This document shows positions 5,948 to 14,437 of a stretch of DNA of 30,471 bases, piece by piece. The translations under genes were made by a program, and so were the position numbers. The notes beneath the pieces were generated by a model that saw only the letters and a list, made by a program, of their open reading frames with translations, was not told where the DNA came from and did no database searches. The stretch is taken from positions 1-30,471 of the forward strand of contig CANFKN010000002.1 of assembly GCA_947447385.1 (NCBI GenBank), given 5' to 3'. Origin of the DNA: Microbacteriaceae bacterium (GTDB taxonomy: Bacteria > Actinomycetota > Actinomycetes > Actinomycetales > Microbacteriaceae). Positions within the stretch are counted from its first letter, which is position 1. Each line of letters opens with the position of its first letter.

Positions 5948-8900
5948 CTACTTCTTTAGTGCCTTGAGCTTTGCAGCTTTTAGCGCTTTAGCTTTCGCCT
6001 TTGCAATCTTGATTGCCTTAGCCTTCGCAGCTGCGATGGCCTTGGCTGACTTGCCAGCAACAGTAACTACCTTAGGTAGCTGTGGTGCCGAGTGACCGCT
6101 GGTCTGGATTCCCAGGCTAGCAACCGAGATTGCAGTAACAGATGCTGATGCGACGTTTGAACCAGCACGTGTGGTGAACACGGTCAAGGTTGACGCAGCA
6201 CCAGTGCCAAGACCGCTAACGGTGATTGGCAGGGTTGAGCCACTTGCAGAACCAACTGCAACCGAACCGCCGTTTGTGACAGAGGTCGAATAGCTGAAGG
6301 TGTTGCGGTAGTTGATCACGTTTACAGTGAAGCCGTTGGCTGTTGGAACTGGTGTGTCAAACAGTGGCACTAGACCCATGTTTGCAGCAGCAGTACCGGT
6401 CACAGTAGTGGTTGTCGTGCTGTAACCAGCGCGTGAAACCTGAACTGTGATTGAAACAACCTGGCCGCCATAGATACCTGTGATCGAGAACGGCAAGGTG
6501 GTACCTGTGGCTGAGCCAACGGTAACTGCACCAGCGTTGCTAGTAATCGAGTAGGTGTATAGGGCGTTGTAGTTAGTGATGCTCGAGTTGAGTTGCGTTG
6601 CACCTGAAGTACGTGCGCTCAGAGTCGGGGTTAGACCCTGACGAAGAGCTGTTAGCACATAGTTCGAGGTGATTGAACCGTCAGCCGAGGTTACAGCGAT
6701 GGTGATCGTTGTTGAACCTACGGTTGAAAGTGTGATGTTCGCAGAAGCGACACCAGACGCATTAGCAACACCGTTCACTGTGATCGTTTCGCCAGCTGCA
6801 GTTGCAGTTGGAGTAACGCGCAAAGTGGCAGTAGCAGTTGGGACTGTCACGTTGTAAGCACCAACACCAGCGTTGAATGCAGGCGACAAAGTGCCGGCAG
6901 ACGAGGTGAGGTTCGACAATGTGCTAACCCAAGGAGCTAGTGATGTGGTGATTGCATTCGAGAATGTAACCGCTGAGATGTCATAGACAGTGTCCACGGC
7001 ACCAGTTGCTGTTGTACGCAAGGTGTAACCAGTCATTGCTCCGACCGGAAGGTTTCCGGTGATAGGAGTCAATGTGATGGCTGTCGATGCACCTGGCACG
7101 GTTAGCGTGTTGTAGCCACCAGCACGTGCAGTCACTGATGTGAACGACGCGACAGGCGAAGCAACACGAACAGTAAACGTAGTAGCGGTTGCAGCTGTAA
7201 CAGTTGCGCCGAATACGTTGTAGATACCGTTCGTGGTGATTCCCTTGACGTTTACACGGTCACCGATTACGTAGCTGTTGTTGGCTGTGTAAACGATGTT
7301 GGTGCCGTCTGACGAGAAGCCGGTTACGTCAACGTTTGTTGACAATAGCTCCTTGACAGTGCGCACGTTACCCGCGTGGACTGTGCCGTTGTCTAGGTAC
7401 TTCGAGATCAAGCTCATGGTTGAGTAACCACGACCTGAAGCACAGCTAACGTCAGCACCTGTTGTGAATGCAGAGCCATCGTTGTTGGTAACGGCGATGC
7501 AAGTGTGCAGCTTGGCGCTACCGTGAACAACGTTCTGACCAGCAACTAGGGTAAACGCATCGTTACCTCCAGCACCTAGCAGGATGGTACCGCCGGTCCA
7601 CTTGGTTGCACCAGGTGTTACGTTTGAGTACTTTGTCCAGCCAGGAGTTGTAGATAGCAAGTCAGTCATACCGGTGATTGTCTGAGGTGCAGTCAATGCA
7701 TAGGTAGTGAAGTTGACGGTGCCGTTTACAGCAGCGGTGTTAGGAACAGTTAGGTCAACTGTGGTGGTTGTGACACCATTCACGGTTGCAACTGCACCAG
7801 GGCCAACGGTTGATGCGCCAGCGGCGATACCAGTTCCGCTAACCTGCATACCGGCCACAACAGTGGTAACGGTTCCAGGTAGCTTGATGGTGGTTGAGCC
7901 AGCCACACCAGTAACACCAGCGACTGCGAAGTCAGCGCCGAGGCCACCGAACAACTTGTCGTTACCTGGGCCACCAGCTACACCTTCAATGTTGATGTTT
8001 CCGTCAACAGGTGAGTTGATGAGGCTTGGGTTCACACCGCTGAGGTCAACATAAGCGCTTACCTTGGTGGTGATGCCGTTGTCGAAACGCTTGGTGCCTT
8101 CATAGTTCATGAAGTCGAAGCCGGTTCCACCGTCAGCAAGGTCAACACCATCACCAACGTTGATGATGTCATCGCCACCGTCACCGCCAGGGAAGTCGTT
8201 GCCAGGGCCACCGTTTAGCACGTCGTTACCGCCGTAAACAGAGGTCGAGCCAAGAGCTCCACCAAAGATACCGAGGTCACCAACGAGAAGGTCAGTGTTT
8301 GAGCCGCCCTCGATCCAGTCAGCGCCTTCGCCACCCTCTAGAAGAAGGTCAGCGTTCTTGCCACCCTGGATGAAGTCGTCACCCGCTTCACCGATGAACG
8401 AAACAGCTGCACCGGTTGAGTTACCTGACTGGATGAAGTCAACACCACTGCCACCGTCGGCGATGTCACCTAGTTGTGATTCACCAGCGTTGATTGTGTC
8501 ATTGCCTGGACCACCCTTTAGAAGGTCTTCACCAGCGCCACCAATGATGATGTCGTCGCCGGCGAAACCGTCGATGGTGTCACCACCGCTTAGACCACCG
8601 CTTAGGTAGTCGCTGCCTGAAGTACCTTGAATGCTGTCGTCACCCGCACCACCTGCAAGGCGTGCTCCTGCAGTTGATGAAAGGTCAGCAAATGCAGTGA
8701 TGTTGTCAAGGCCACGGTGCACCAAGGTGCCAAAGCCATCGACACGCAAGGTGTTCGCAGCACAACGCAGAGCCTCAGAAACGAGCTCAGTGATGTTGCT
8801 GAATGAACAGTCGGTGACACTGAAGCCAGGTGAGGTTAGACCTACGAGGCCCCTGTTGTCAGCGATGTCAACCTGTGCTGATGTTGAAGGAGTGTTGCGA

Positions 8901-11900
8901 CGGATAATGTCGGTGAACTTCTGAGCAGGAATTTCTTCACCAAGGTTTGAGCCTGCAAGGCGGCCTAGGTAGTAGAAACGGTCGCCGTCCTGAAGTTTCA
9001 ACAGTTGGTCTTCGAATACGTACTGGAATGTTGGGCCAAGCACTGGAGGAGTTACAGGCTGCTTGTAAGGGTTCTCCGCCAAACCACCAATCCATAGGTC
9101 GATGTTGTTTAGACCGGTCTCTTTGCCACCATTGTCAACGTCCCAAGCACGCACGCCGTTCAAGAAGTCAATCGCGTCTTGCGAGCTTGAGTCTAGAACT
9201 GCCTGCGCACGGTTGCGACGCTCAGTGGTGTTTGGGTCACGAGTAACGCTTGCAGAGCCAGTTTCATCAGCTGCTGAACCAGAGATCGGCAAAGCCTGGT
9301 CTGCGAACAACGCACCCTGGCTTGCAAATGCAACGGTCGCACTTGGTGAGTGACCCCACTTGGTGGTTACGGTGAACGAGTCGGCGTCAACTGAGTCAAC
9401 CACGGCGAACTCAACGTTCAAGTCGCTGTTGCTGAAACCGGTGATTGACACGATGTTTCCGGCGTGAATGCGTGACACATTTGCGGTGTATGTGATGCTC
9501 ACGTGACCGCTACCAGCATCGGTAGCAACAGCAGAGGTCGGCGTAGCGATCTCAACTGGAGCCGTGATGGTTGGGTAGGTGCCGTAGGCAGCCAAGAAGT
9601 TCACACCTGATGGGAAGTAACGCAACGCGTCGATGTAGTCGTTCCATGAAGAGTATGGCTTCAAGGTTCCACCGGTGGTGCCACGGAACTGGTTCAATGT
9701 TGGCAAACCAGTGTCGCGACCACGTGTGATGTTCAAGCTAGCAAGGTCAAGAGGAAGACCCAGCAAGTTGTTACGAACAGCGTCTGTGGTGAACTCATCG
9801 ATTTCTTGACCGCGCTGGGCAACAAGACCCTGAGCGATCATCGCAGTCTGCTCAGCAGCGGTGTAAGTCCAAGCGTTTGAACCTGGGTCGTTAACCGACA
9901 CAAGTGCAACTGCTGACTGGTCAGTCTCTGCAACCTTTGACAAGCTCTCAACTGGTGAACCAGCGTTGGCAATGTCAACTGCAGAGCTGCTTGAGCCGCC
10001 GGCATAGTGAGTTGAAACGGTGAAGGTCTGACCGTCAACCGAGTCAACGATTGCGTTGTTTACGTTAACAGCGCTGTCATCGGTTGAGTCAAGGCCAGTA
10101 ACGCTGACTACCGAACCAACCTGAGGAACAGTTTCGCCACTCTTTAGCGTGTAAACGATGCTTGTTCCGTCGTGCAAGGCTGAGAGAACAGTCATCGGGC
10201 GCTGGAGGCGACCCTGAGCTGGGTTGGTGAAGCCGGCAATGAGCGAAACATCCTGGTTGTCCAACGGGTTCCATGAGGTACCTGGGTTGGCGCGAGGAAT
10301 TGTCTCTGTCAACATTGAGTGGCCAAGACGGTAAATCGCTGAAGCGAATTCCGCAGTGATCGACGCGTTGTTAGTCGGGTCATAGCCGATGAATGCAGGC
10401 AAGCTTGGGCTAATGCGGCGAGCGAACTCGTCATAGACCATGTGCTGGTATTCCATTTCCATTACGAAACGTGATGCCTGGTATAGACGCTCACCGTTCC
10501 ATTCGTTCTTGAACGCGGTGCTGATTGCAGGGTTGTTGGCTAGTTCATCTGTGATGTCCTTTGCAACAGTGTTGTGTTCAGCGTGGAACGCGTTGTGAAC
10601 AGCCTGCAGACCAATGTTCTCGTTGATACGTCCGTCACCAGCAACAAGGTGGTTGTCGAGTGACTCGTTGTCGTAGAAACCGGTTGGAATGCTGGTGCCC
10701 GAGTTGATGATGCTGTCGGCGTCAGGAGTCAACGGGGTGCCGTGAGAAGTTGCTGGAACAGCACTGTTCATGGTGTCGTTGATGAAGTTGTGGCCGGTTT
10801 CGACAGCAACCCAGTTTGAACCACTCTGACCAGGTAGCGCAATGCCACGAGCTGCAGAAGAAGTTGCAACACCTGTTGAAAGAGGTGAGCTTGGGTTACC
10901 CGATGCCCAGACAAACTGTGATCCGTTTGTGAACAACATCTGTGGGAAGTTGGTTGACGAAGGAATGTACTTGCCGTACTGGTCAGTGGCGATAACTGGA
11001 ATGTTGCCAGCATCGTTGTCTGAAAGTGCGAAACCAAGTAGCAAAGCTTGAGCCTTGATGTCGCGCCAGGTTGGCATGCCACCGTTTGCTGCTTCGCTTG
11101 AACCGGTTGGGTGAGTTAGGGTTCCACCAATGGTGTGGTTGCCTGCCCAAGCCGATGGCAATGTTGTGTACTTCTCGTCGGTGCTCTCAAGCATGCGACC
11201 AGTTGAGGTTGCGATGCCTGTGCCAGCAGCGAATGTGTATTCGCGCAAGAAGAAGTTCTGTGACGGGTGTGAACCATAGGTCTGGCTCTGGTCGATGTAT
11301 GGGCTGGTGATGTTAACGCTTTCACCAGTTGATGAATCGGCACCACGAGTCAAAATCATGAAGTTCGGTGCCTGTGGGTTTGGCACATAAACAGGGTCGC
11401 TCTGGTCTAGAGGAATCAAGACCGAGGCGCCAGCCTTCGGGATCAAGTCAAGACCGTGGTCGAAGAACTGACCGAACCAAGTGAACCATGAGTTGAAACC
11501 AGCTGAAACGTTGTAGTCAGAAGTAACGTTTGGAATCTTCACAGAAGTGCTTACTACACCAGTTGTGGCGTTAGTAGAGTTCTCTGATTCGTAACCGTCA
11601 GCGCCATAGAGGATTCCGTTAGCCTCAGTGCCCGCGGCGACTGCTGCTGGGTTGTTAGTCGACTGGTCTGAAATCAAGTTGCTGATGATGCGTGGCTGAG
11701 GGTCGCGAACTGACTTTGATGGGTCCTGGTAGGCCAACTGCACAGCGTTTAGGTTGTAGGTGCTGCCACTCGAAGGAGTGTTGGTTGCAGGTGCTAGACG
11801 AGTGAACAACTGATCAGTTGCACCCCAAGCTGCGGTGTCAGTGGTCTTTGAAACAAAACCGTAGGTGCCAGCAGGTGCGGTTTCAGCAACAACGTTAGTG

Positions 11901-12607
11901 ATGTTGTTACATGCGCCGTCAACTGTGCGAACACCCCATGGGTTTAGGTTCGAGTAAACATAACGGTCTGAAAGTGAAGTGGCTCCATATGCGACGGTGG
12001 CAGCAGTTGCAAGGTCTGCTGCGATTAGACAGCGAGTCGCACTGGTGACGTCGAATGGGTACACCGGGTTGGCCGAAGCAGCACGGGTGTTCAGACGGTT
12101 AGTTAGCGAACCGGCTACTGCGGTGCGAGTTGCATGCGCTTCACCAATCTTGATCTGGTCAAGAATTCGCTTCAAGTCTGTGTACGTGATGTTTAGGTGA
12201 CCTGATGGCATCACATATGGCTCAGTGCGCGATGCCCAAATCTGGAATGCGCCTGAAGTGCCATAGTTGCCATTTGAGTCGGTCACGCCAACGGTACCGG
12301 TAACTGAGCCTGCAGGGATCTTCACCGAGAAGGTGGTTCCAGAGCCAGTTGCTTCAACCGACGATGCGCCAGTGAAGTCAACGGTTACAGGGCTTGTTAG
12401 AGCGGCAGACGATGTGATGGTGATAGTGTCACCGATTACACCAGCCTGAGAAACGGTTGAACCTGTAGTTACGTCAGTAACTGGGTTCGGGTTTGAGAGG
12501 GTGAGTGTAACTGCTGCTGCAGATGCACCCTGTGCTCCCAAATTGAATAGTGACAGAGCCACAAGCGCCGCTGTGGCGAAGGCTGTCACCTTGCGAATTT
12601 TTAGCAT
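5948..12607 (-). CDS. Giant secreted animal-type haem peroxidase with RTX repeats and Lys/Ala tail
   Basis: The 2219-residue protein has a Sec signal peptide (cleavage near residue 30, ASA/A), an Ig-like segment, and a peroxidase-cyclooxygenase domain from about residue 224 (VRTVDGACNN) to 1300. Catalytic residues are visible: D383-H384 (FGQFFDHGLDL, haem-ester Asp and distal His), R660 and E663 (GDGRINE), proximal H763 (YRLGHSM), and N959 before RGRD. The Asp that binds calcium after the distal His in mammalian peroxidases is Gly385. Beta-modules of about 60 residues interrupt the domain at 812-882 and 1034-1099. About 16 RTX-like GGxGxD nonapeptides cover 1315-1560. A third beta-module (about 1757-1819), a cadherin-like beta-sandwich (1892-1989), two tandem repeats of about 80 residues (1990-2162) and a tail with 13 Lys in its last 35 residues follow. 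AAGGA lies 8 bases before ATG 12607. Likely an extracellular oxidant-generating or adhesive enzyme; physiological substrate unknown. Confidence 0.9.
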   Translation of the reverse strand: MLKIRKVTAFATAALVALSLFNLGAQGASAAAVTLTLSNPNPVTDVTTGSTVSQAGVIGDTITITSSAALTSPVTVDFTGASSVEATGSGTTFSVKIPAGSVTGTVGVTDSNGNYGTSGAFQIWASRTEPYVMPSGHLNITYTDLKRILDQIKIGEAHATRTAVAGSLTNRLNTRAASANPVYPFDVTSATRCLIAADLATAATVAYGATSLSDRYVYSNLNPWGVRTVDGACNNITNVVAETAPAGTYGFVSKTTDTAAWGATDQLFTRLAPATNTPSSGSTYNLNAVQLAYQDPSKSVRDPQPRIISNLISDQSTNNPAAVAAGTEANGILYGADGYESENSTNATTGVVSTSVKIPNVTSDYNVSAGFNSWFTWFGQFFDHGLDLIPKAGASVLIPLDQSDPVYVPNPQAPNFMILTRGADSSTGESVNITSPYIDQSQTYGSHPSQNFFLREYTFAAGTGIATSTGRMLESTDEKYTTLPSAWAGNHTIGGTLTHPTGSSEAANGGMPTWRDIKAQALLLGFALSDNDAGNIPVIATDQYGKYIPSSTNFPQMLFTNGSQFVWASGNPSSPLSTGVATSSAARGIALPGQSGSNWVAVETGHNFINDTMNSAVPATSHGTPLTPDADSIINSGTSIPTGFYDNESLDNHLVAGDGRINENIGLQAVHNAFHAEHNTVAKDITDELANNPAISTAFKNEWNGERLYQASRFVMEMEYQHMVYDEFARRISPSLPAFIGYDPTNNASITAEFASAIYRLGHSMLTETIPRANPGTSWNPLDNQDVSLIAGFTNPAQGRLQRPMTVLSALHDGTSIVYTLKSGETVPQVGSVVSVTGLDSTDDSAVNVNNAIVDSVDGQTFTVSTHYAGGSSSSAVDIANAGSPVESLSKVAETDQSAVALVSVNDPGSNAWTYTAAEQTAMIAQGLVAQRGQEIDEFTTDAVRNNLLGLPLDLASLNITRGRDTGLPTLNQFRGTTGGTLKPYSSWNDYIDALRYFPSGVNFLAAYGTYPTITAPVEIATPTSAVATDAGSGHVSITYTANVSRIHAGNIVSITGFSNSDLNVEFAVVDSVDADSFTVTTKWGHSPSATVAFASQGALFADQALPISGSAADETGSASVTRDPNTTERRNRAQAVLDSSSQDAIDFLNGVRAWDVDNGGKETGLNNIDLWIGGLAENPYKQPVTPPVLGPTFQYVFEDQLLKLQDGDRFYYLGRLAGSNLGEEIPAQKFTDIIRRNTPSTSAQVDIADNRGLVGLTSPGFSVTDCSFSNITELVSEALRCAANTLRVDGFGTLVHRGLDNITAFADLSSTAGARLAGGAGDDSIQGTSGSDYLSGGLSGGDTIDGFAGDDIIIGGAGEDLLKGGPGNDTINAGESQLGDIADGGSGVDFIQSGNSTGAAVSFIGEAGDDFIQGGKNADLLLEGGEGADWIEGGSNTDLLVGDLGIFGGALGSTSVYGGNDVLNGGPGNDFPGGDGGDDIINVGDGVDLADGGTGFDFMNYEGTKRFDNGITTKVSAYVDLSGVNPSLINSPVDGNINIEGVAGGPGNDKLFGGLGADFAVAGVTGVAGSTTIKLPGTVTTVVAGMQVSGTGIAAGASTVGPGAVATVNGVTTTTVDLTVPNTAAVNGTVNFTTYALTAPQTITGMTDLLSTTPGWTKYSNVTPGATKWTGGTILLGAGGNDAFTLVAGQNVVHGSAKLHTCIAVTNNDGSAFTTGADVSCASGRGYSTMSLISKYLDNGTVHAGNVRTVKELLSTNVDVTGFSSDGTNIVYTANNSYVIGDRVNVKGITTNGIYNVFGATVTAATATTFTVRVASPVASFTSVTARAGGYNTLTVPGASTAITLTPITGNLPVGAMTGYTLRTTATGAVDTVYDISAVTFSNAITTSLAPWVSTLSNLTSSAGTLSPAFNAGVGAYNVTVPTATATLRVTPTATAAGETITVNGVANASGVASANITLSTVGSTTITIAVTSADGSITSNYVLTALRQGLTPTLSARTSGATQLNSSITNYNALYTYSITSNAGAVTVGSATGTTLPFSITGIYGGQVVSITVQVSRAGYSTTTTTVTGTAAANMGLVPLFDTPVPTANGFTVNVINYRNTFSYSTSVTNGGSVAVGSASGSTLPITVSGLGTGAASTLTVFTTRAGSNVASASVTAISVASLGIQTSGHSAPQLPKVVTVAGKSAKAIAAAKAKAIKIAKAKAKALKAAKLKALKK

Positions 12608-12894
12608 TAATCAGTCCTTGCATTGATAGTGCGTTGAATGGCTGTTAAATACCCATATAACAGCCAACGTTAAGTTTAGGCGCTTAACTCAAATCGCCTT
12701 TGGGTTTATTCCGATATCTTCAGATTTATTTCTAAATGCTACGAATTTGGCTGGTTGTTTAGCCAATCGTTACGTTCGGAGCCTTTTTTAGCCCTGGCGA
12801 GCCTGTGGATATCCCTTTGTTTTGTTTAACCGAATTAGGGAACCAAATAGCTAGCCACGACAGGTAGGTTGAAGCTCGAAATGAACTAAATCGC
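12608..12894 (-). promoter_or_regulatory. Intergenic region upstream of the peroxidase gene, with three inverted repeats
   Basis: I see no gene in these 287 bases. They hold TGGCTGTTA-N10-TAACAGCCA (12639-12666, perfect 9-bp arms), GTTAAG-N8-CTTAAC (12669-12688) and TTGGCT-N8-AGCCAA (12747-12766). The first sits 32-59 bases before the peroxidase ATG and could be a regulator site or a 5'-UTR hairpin. No convincing -35/-10 pair and no clear terminator for the upstream tRNA were found. Confidence 0.45.
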
Positions 12895-12971
12895 TGGTGG
12901 GGCGTGCGGGACTTGAACCCGCGACCGACGGATTATGAGTCCGCTGCTCTAACCGGCTGAGCTAACGCCCC
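12895..12971 (-). tRNA. tRNA with CAT anticodon (tRNA-Ile2 or elongator tRNA-Met)
   Basis: A full cloverleaf folds: acceptor GGGGCGT/ACGCCCC, D-stem GCTC/GAGC, anticodon stem GCGGA/TCCGT with loop CTCATAA (anticodon at 12935-12937), T-stem GCGGG/CCCGC with TTCAAGT. The discriminator is A and CCA is encoded (12895-12897). Base pair G1-C72 rules out initiator tRNA. The GAGCAG start of the anticodon arm and the GGTCGC-GGTTCAAGTCC T-arm resemble tRNA-Ile2, whose C34 is converted to lysidine by TilS, but elongator Met cannot be excluded. It begins 13 bases after the glycosyltransferase stop, so co-transcription is likely. Confidence 0.93.
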
Positions 12972-12984
12972 CAGCCTTTCAAGA

Positions 12985-14421
12985 CTACTCGTCGGTAGCT
13001 TTGAAATTCTCTGCAGCCTTCTTCATGCTGCGTTTAACTTTTTTGCCAGCGCGTCGCACACCTTCTACTACTTCATCGCGAAGGTCGTCCAGTCGCTCTT
13101 GCACTTCTTCAAATCGATCTGATGCCTTTTCACGCAAACCGGTTGCTGCCTCGCGAAGGTCACGCGCGGCCTGACGCAATTGCAAAACGCGGTTGTGAAG
13201 AATCTCGTTTAGTTGACCGATTGGTTGGTCATAAGCCTCTAGGTTGTCATCGGTGGTCGAATCACCTGAGTCTTCACCGCGATATAGATTCTCGAAGATG
13301 TCAAGCGTGCGATTAATGTCGTGTGCCTGAATGAGGTGGAGCGAGTTTTCGCTAAGTCGCTCAAGTTCTGCTTCATCTGCAGTGAAAATGCGGTTCAGGC
13401 GATCAGCGAACATCTCGACATCATCAGGCGAGAAAAGGTACCCGTTGTCTCCGTCGTGAACTAAGTGAGGAAGAGCCATCGCATCTGCGGCAACTACTGG
13501 TCTGCCTGAAGCCATAGCCTCCATCGTCGCAATGCTTTGCAGCTCTGCAATCGAAGGCATCGCGAAAACTGTGGCGCGTTCATAAGCCAACGGAAGTTCT
13601 TCTTCGGTAACGTGGCCCAAGAAAGTAACGCTCTTGGCTATTCCGAGATCTGTCGCCAACGCGGTCAGACTCTTTCGCTCGCTGCCATCGCCAACGATTT
13701 CGACCAGAACCCCGAGCTCAGCCGGCAGGCTGGCAACTGCCTTGAGTAAGTTGTGAATGTGCTTCTCGAAATCAAGTCGCCCGACGAATAGAACACGAGG
13801 TGGCTTATTTGAAGTCGGGTTGGTGTTGGCAAACTTTGACGCATCGATGCCGCAGCTAATGGCCAAGACCCCTGTCAAACCTGAAGCTGCTTCGAGCAAC
13901 TCGGCAGCACGTCTTGTGGGCGTCGTGACATAGTCGGCCAAACGCAACACTCGGCCGGCATCTAACCAGGCTAGGCGCATCGCGGTTTTTTTGAACCAAC
14001 TAGGAATGACCACGGTGTATCGAATCAAATTTTCAGGCATGATGTGGTTTGTCGCGATGAGGCGAACACCATGCTTCTTGGCTGCACGTGAGAGATAACG
14101 GCCAACGATAAGCTGCGATTGGCTATGAACAGCATCAGGATTAATGTTGGCGATTAGTCGATTGGCGTGCTTTTGAAAGGTCCACGGCCAGACATATCGC
14201 AGCGTTGCGTGGGGGTACCAGCGGAACGACCTGATTCGGTGAACGATCATATCGACACCGTCGTGCGATTCAATGAAGCGGCCGTGCACCTTAGAGTATG
14301 CGGGTGCGATGATGTGAACTTCGTGCCCACGACGAACTAGTCCCCCAGCGAGACGCTCGGCGAATCGAGCTGCACCGTTAATGTCGGGCGGAAAAGTGTC
14401 ACAACCGATGACAATACGCAT
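12985..14421 (-). CDS. GT4-family glycosyltransferase with charged helical C-terminal extension
   Basis: The 478-residue protein starts with MRIVIGCDTFPPDINGAARF, a typical GT-B N-lobe opening with the G-A-A acceptor-side loop. The C-lobe contains VLFVGRLDFEKHIHNLLKA, IVGDGSERKSL and the E-x7-E motif at E293/E301 (AELQSIATMEA), which binds the nucleotide sugar in GT4 retaining enzymes. Relatives include actinobacterial mannosyltransferases for phosphatidylinositol mannosides and glycolipids, so a cell-envelope glycolipid role is likely but the sugar is unknown. After about residue 375 there is an unusual tail of some 100 residues, rich in Arg/Glu/Asp/Lys, which looks like amphipathic helices. 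ATG 14421 is chosen for the conserved start; no Shine-Dalgarno is present and TAAAAT ends 7 bases upstream, suggesting a leaderless transcript. A GTG at 14448 inside the upstream gene is the alternative. Confidence 0.85.
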   Translation of the reverse strand: MRIVIGCDTFPPDINGAARFAERLAGGLVRRGHEVHIIAPAYSKVHGRFIESHDGVDMIVHRIRSFRWYPHATLRYVWPWTFQKHANRLIANINPDAVHSQSQLIVGRYLSRAAKKHGVRLIATNHIMPENLIRYTVVIPSWFKKTAMRLAWLDAGRVLRLADYVTTPTRRAAELLEAASGLTGVLAISCGIDASKFANTNPTSNKPPRVLFVGRLDFEKHIHNLLKAVASLPAELGVLVEIVGDGSERKSLTALATDLGIAKSVTFLGHVTEEELPLAYERATVFAMPSIAELQSIATMEAMASGRPVVAADAMALPHLVHDGDNGYLFSPDDVEMFADRLNRIFTADEAELERLSENSLHLIQAHDINRTLDIFENLYRGEDSGDSTTDDNLEAYDQPIGQLNEILHNRVLQLRQAARDLREAATGLREKASDRFEEVQERLDDLRDEVVEGVRRAGKKVKRSMKKAAENFKATDE

Positions 14422-14437
14422 GGGTTTGATTTTACTG

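Noticed and set aside
7707..8054. Long plus-strand open frames inside the peroxidase gene (also 8295-8609 and others)
   Set aside because: They lie opposite a Gly/Thr/Val-rich repetitive coding region, have no ribosome binding sites, and encode Pro/Ser-rich or low-complexity sequence. They are shadows of the repeats.
8090..8660. Repeated GGTGGNNNTGAC-like DNA units that could be mistaken for a CRISPR or tandem-repeat array
   Set aside because: The periodicity follows 27-base coding units for RTX nonapeptides in an open frame. There are no constant repeats with unique spacers.
5948..12607. Two or more genes fused by missed frameshifts
   Set aside because: The frame is continuous with one signal peptide, one start with AAGGA, and ordered domains. 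No internal start with a ribosome binding site or frame change is needed.
12895..12971. tRNA gene as an integration site for a mobile element
   Set aside because: No integrase, transposase or direct repeat of the tRNA 3' end is seen nearby, and neighbouring genes are uniform in base composition by eye.
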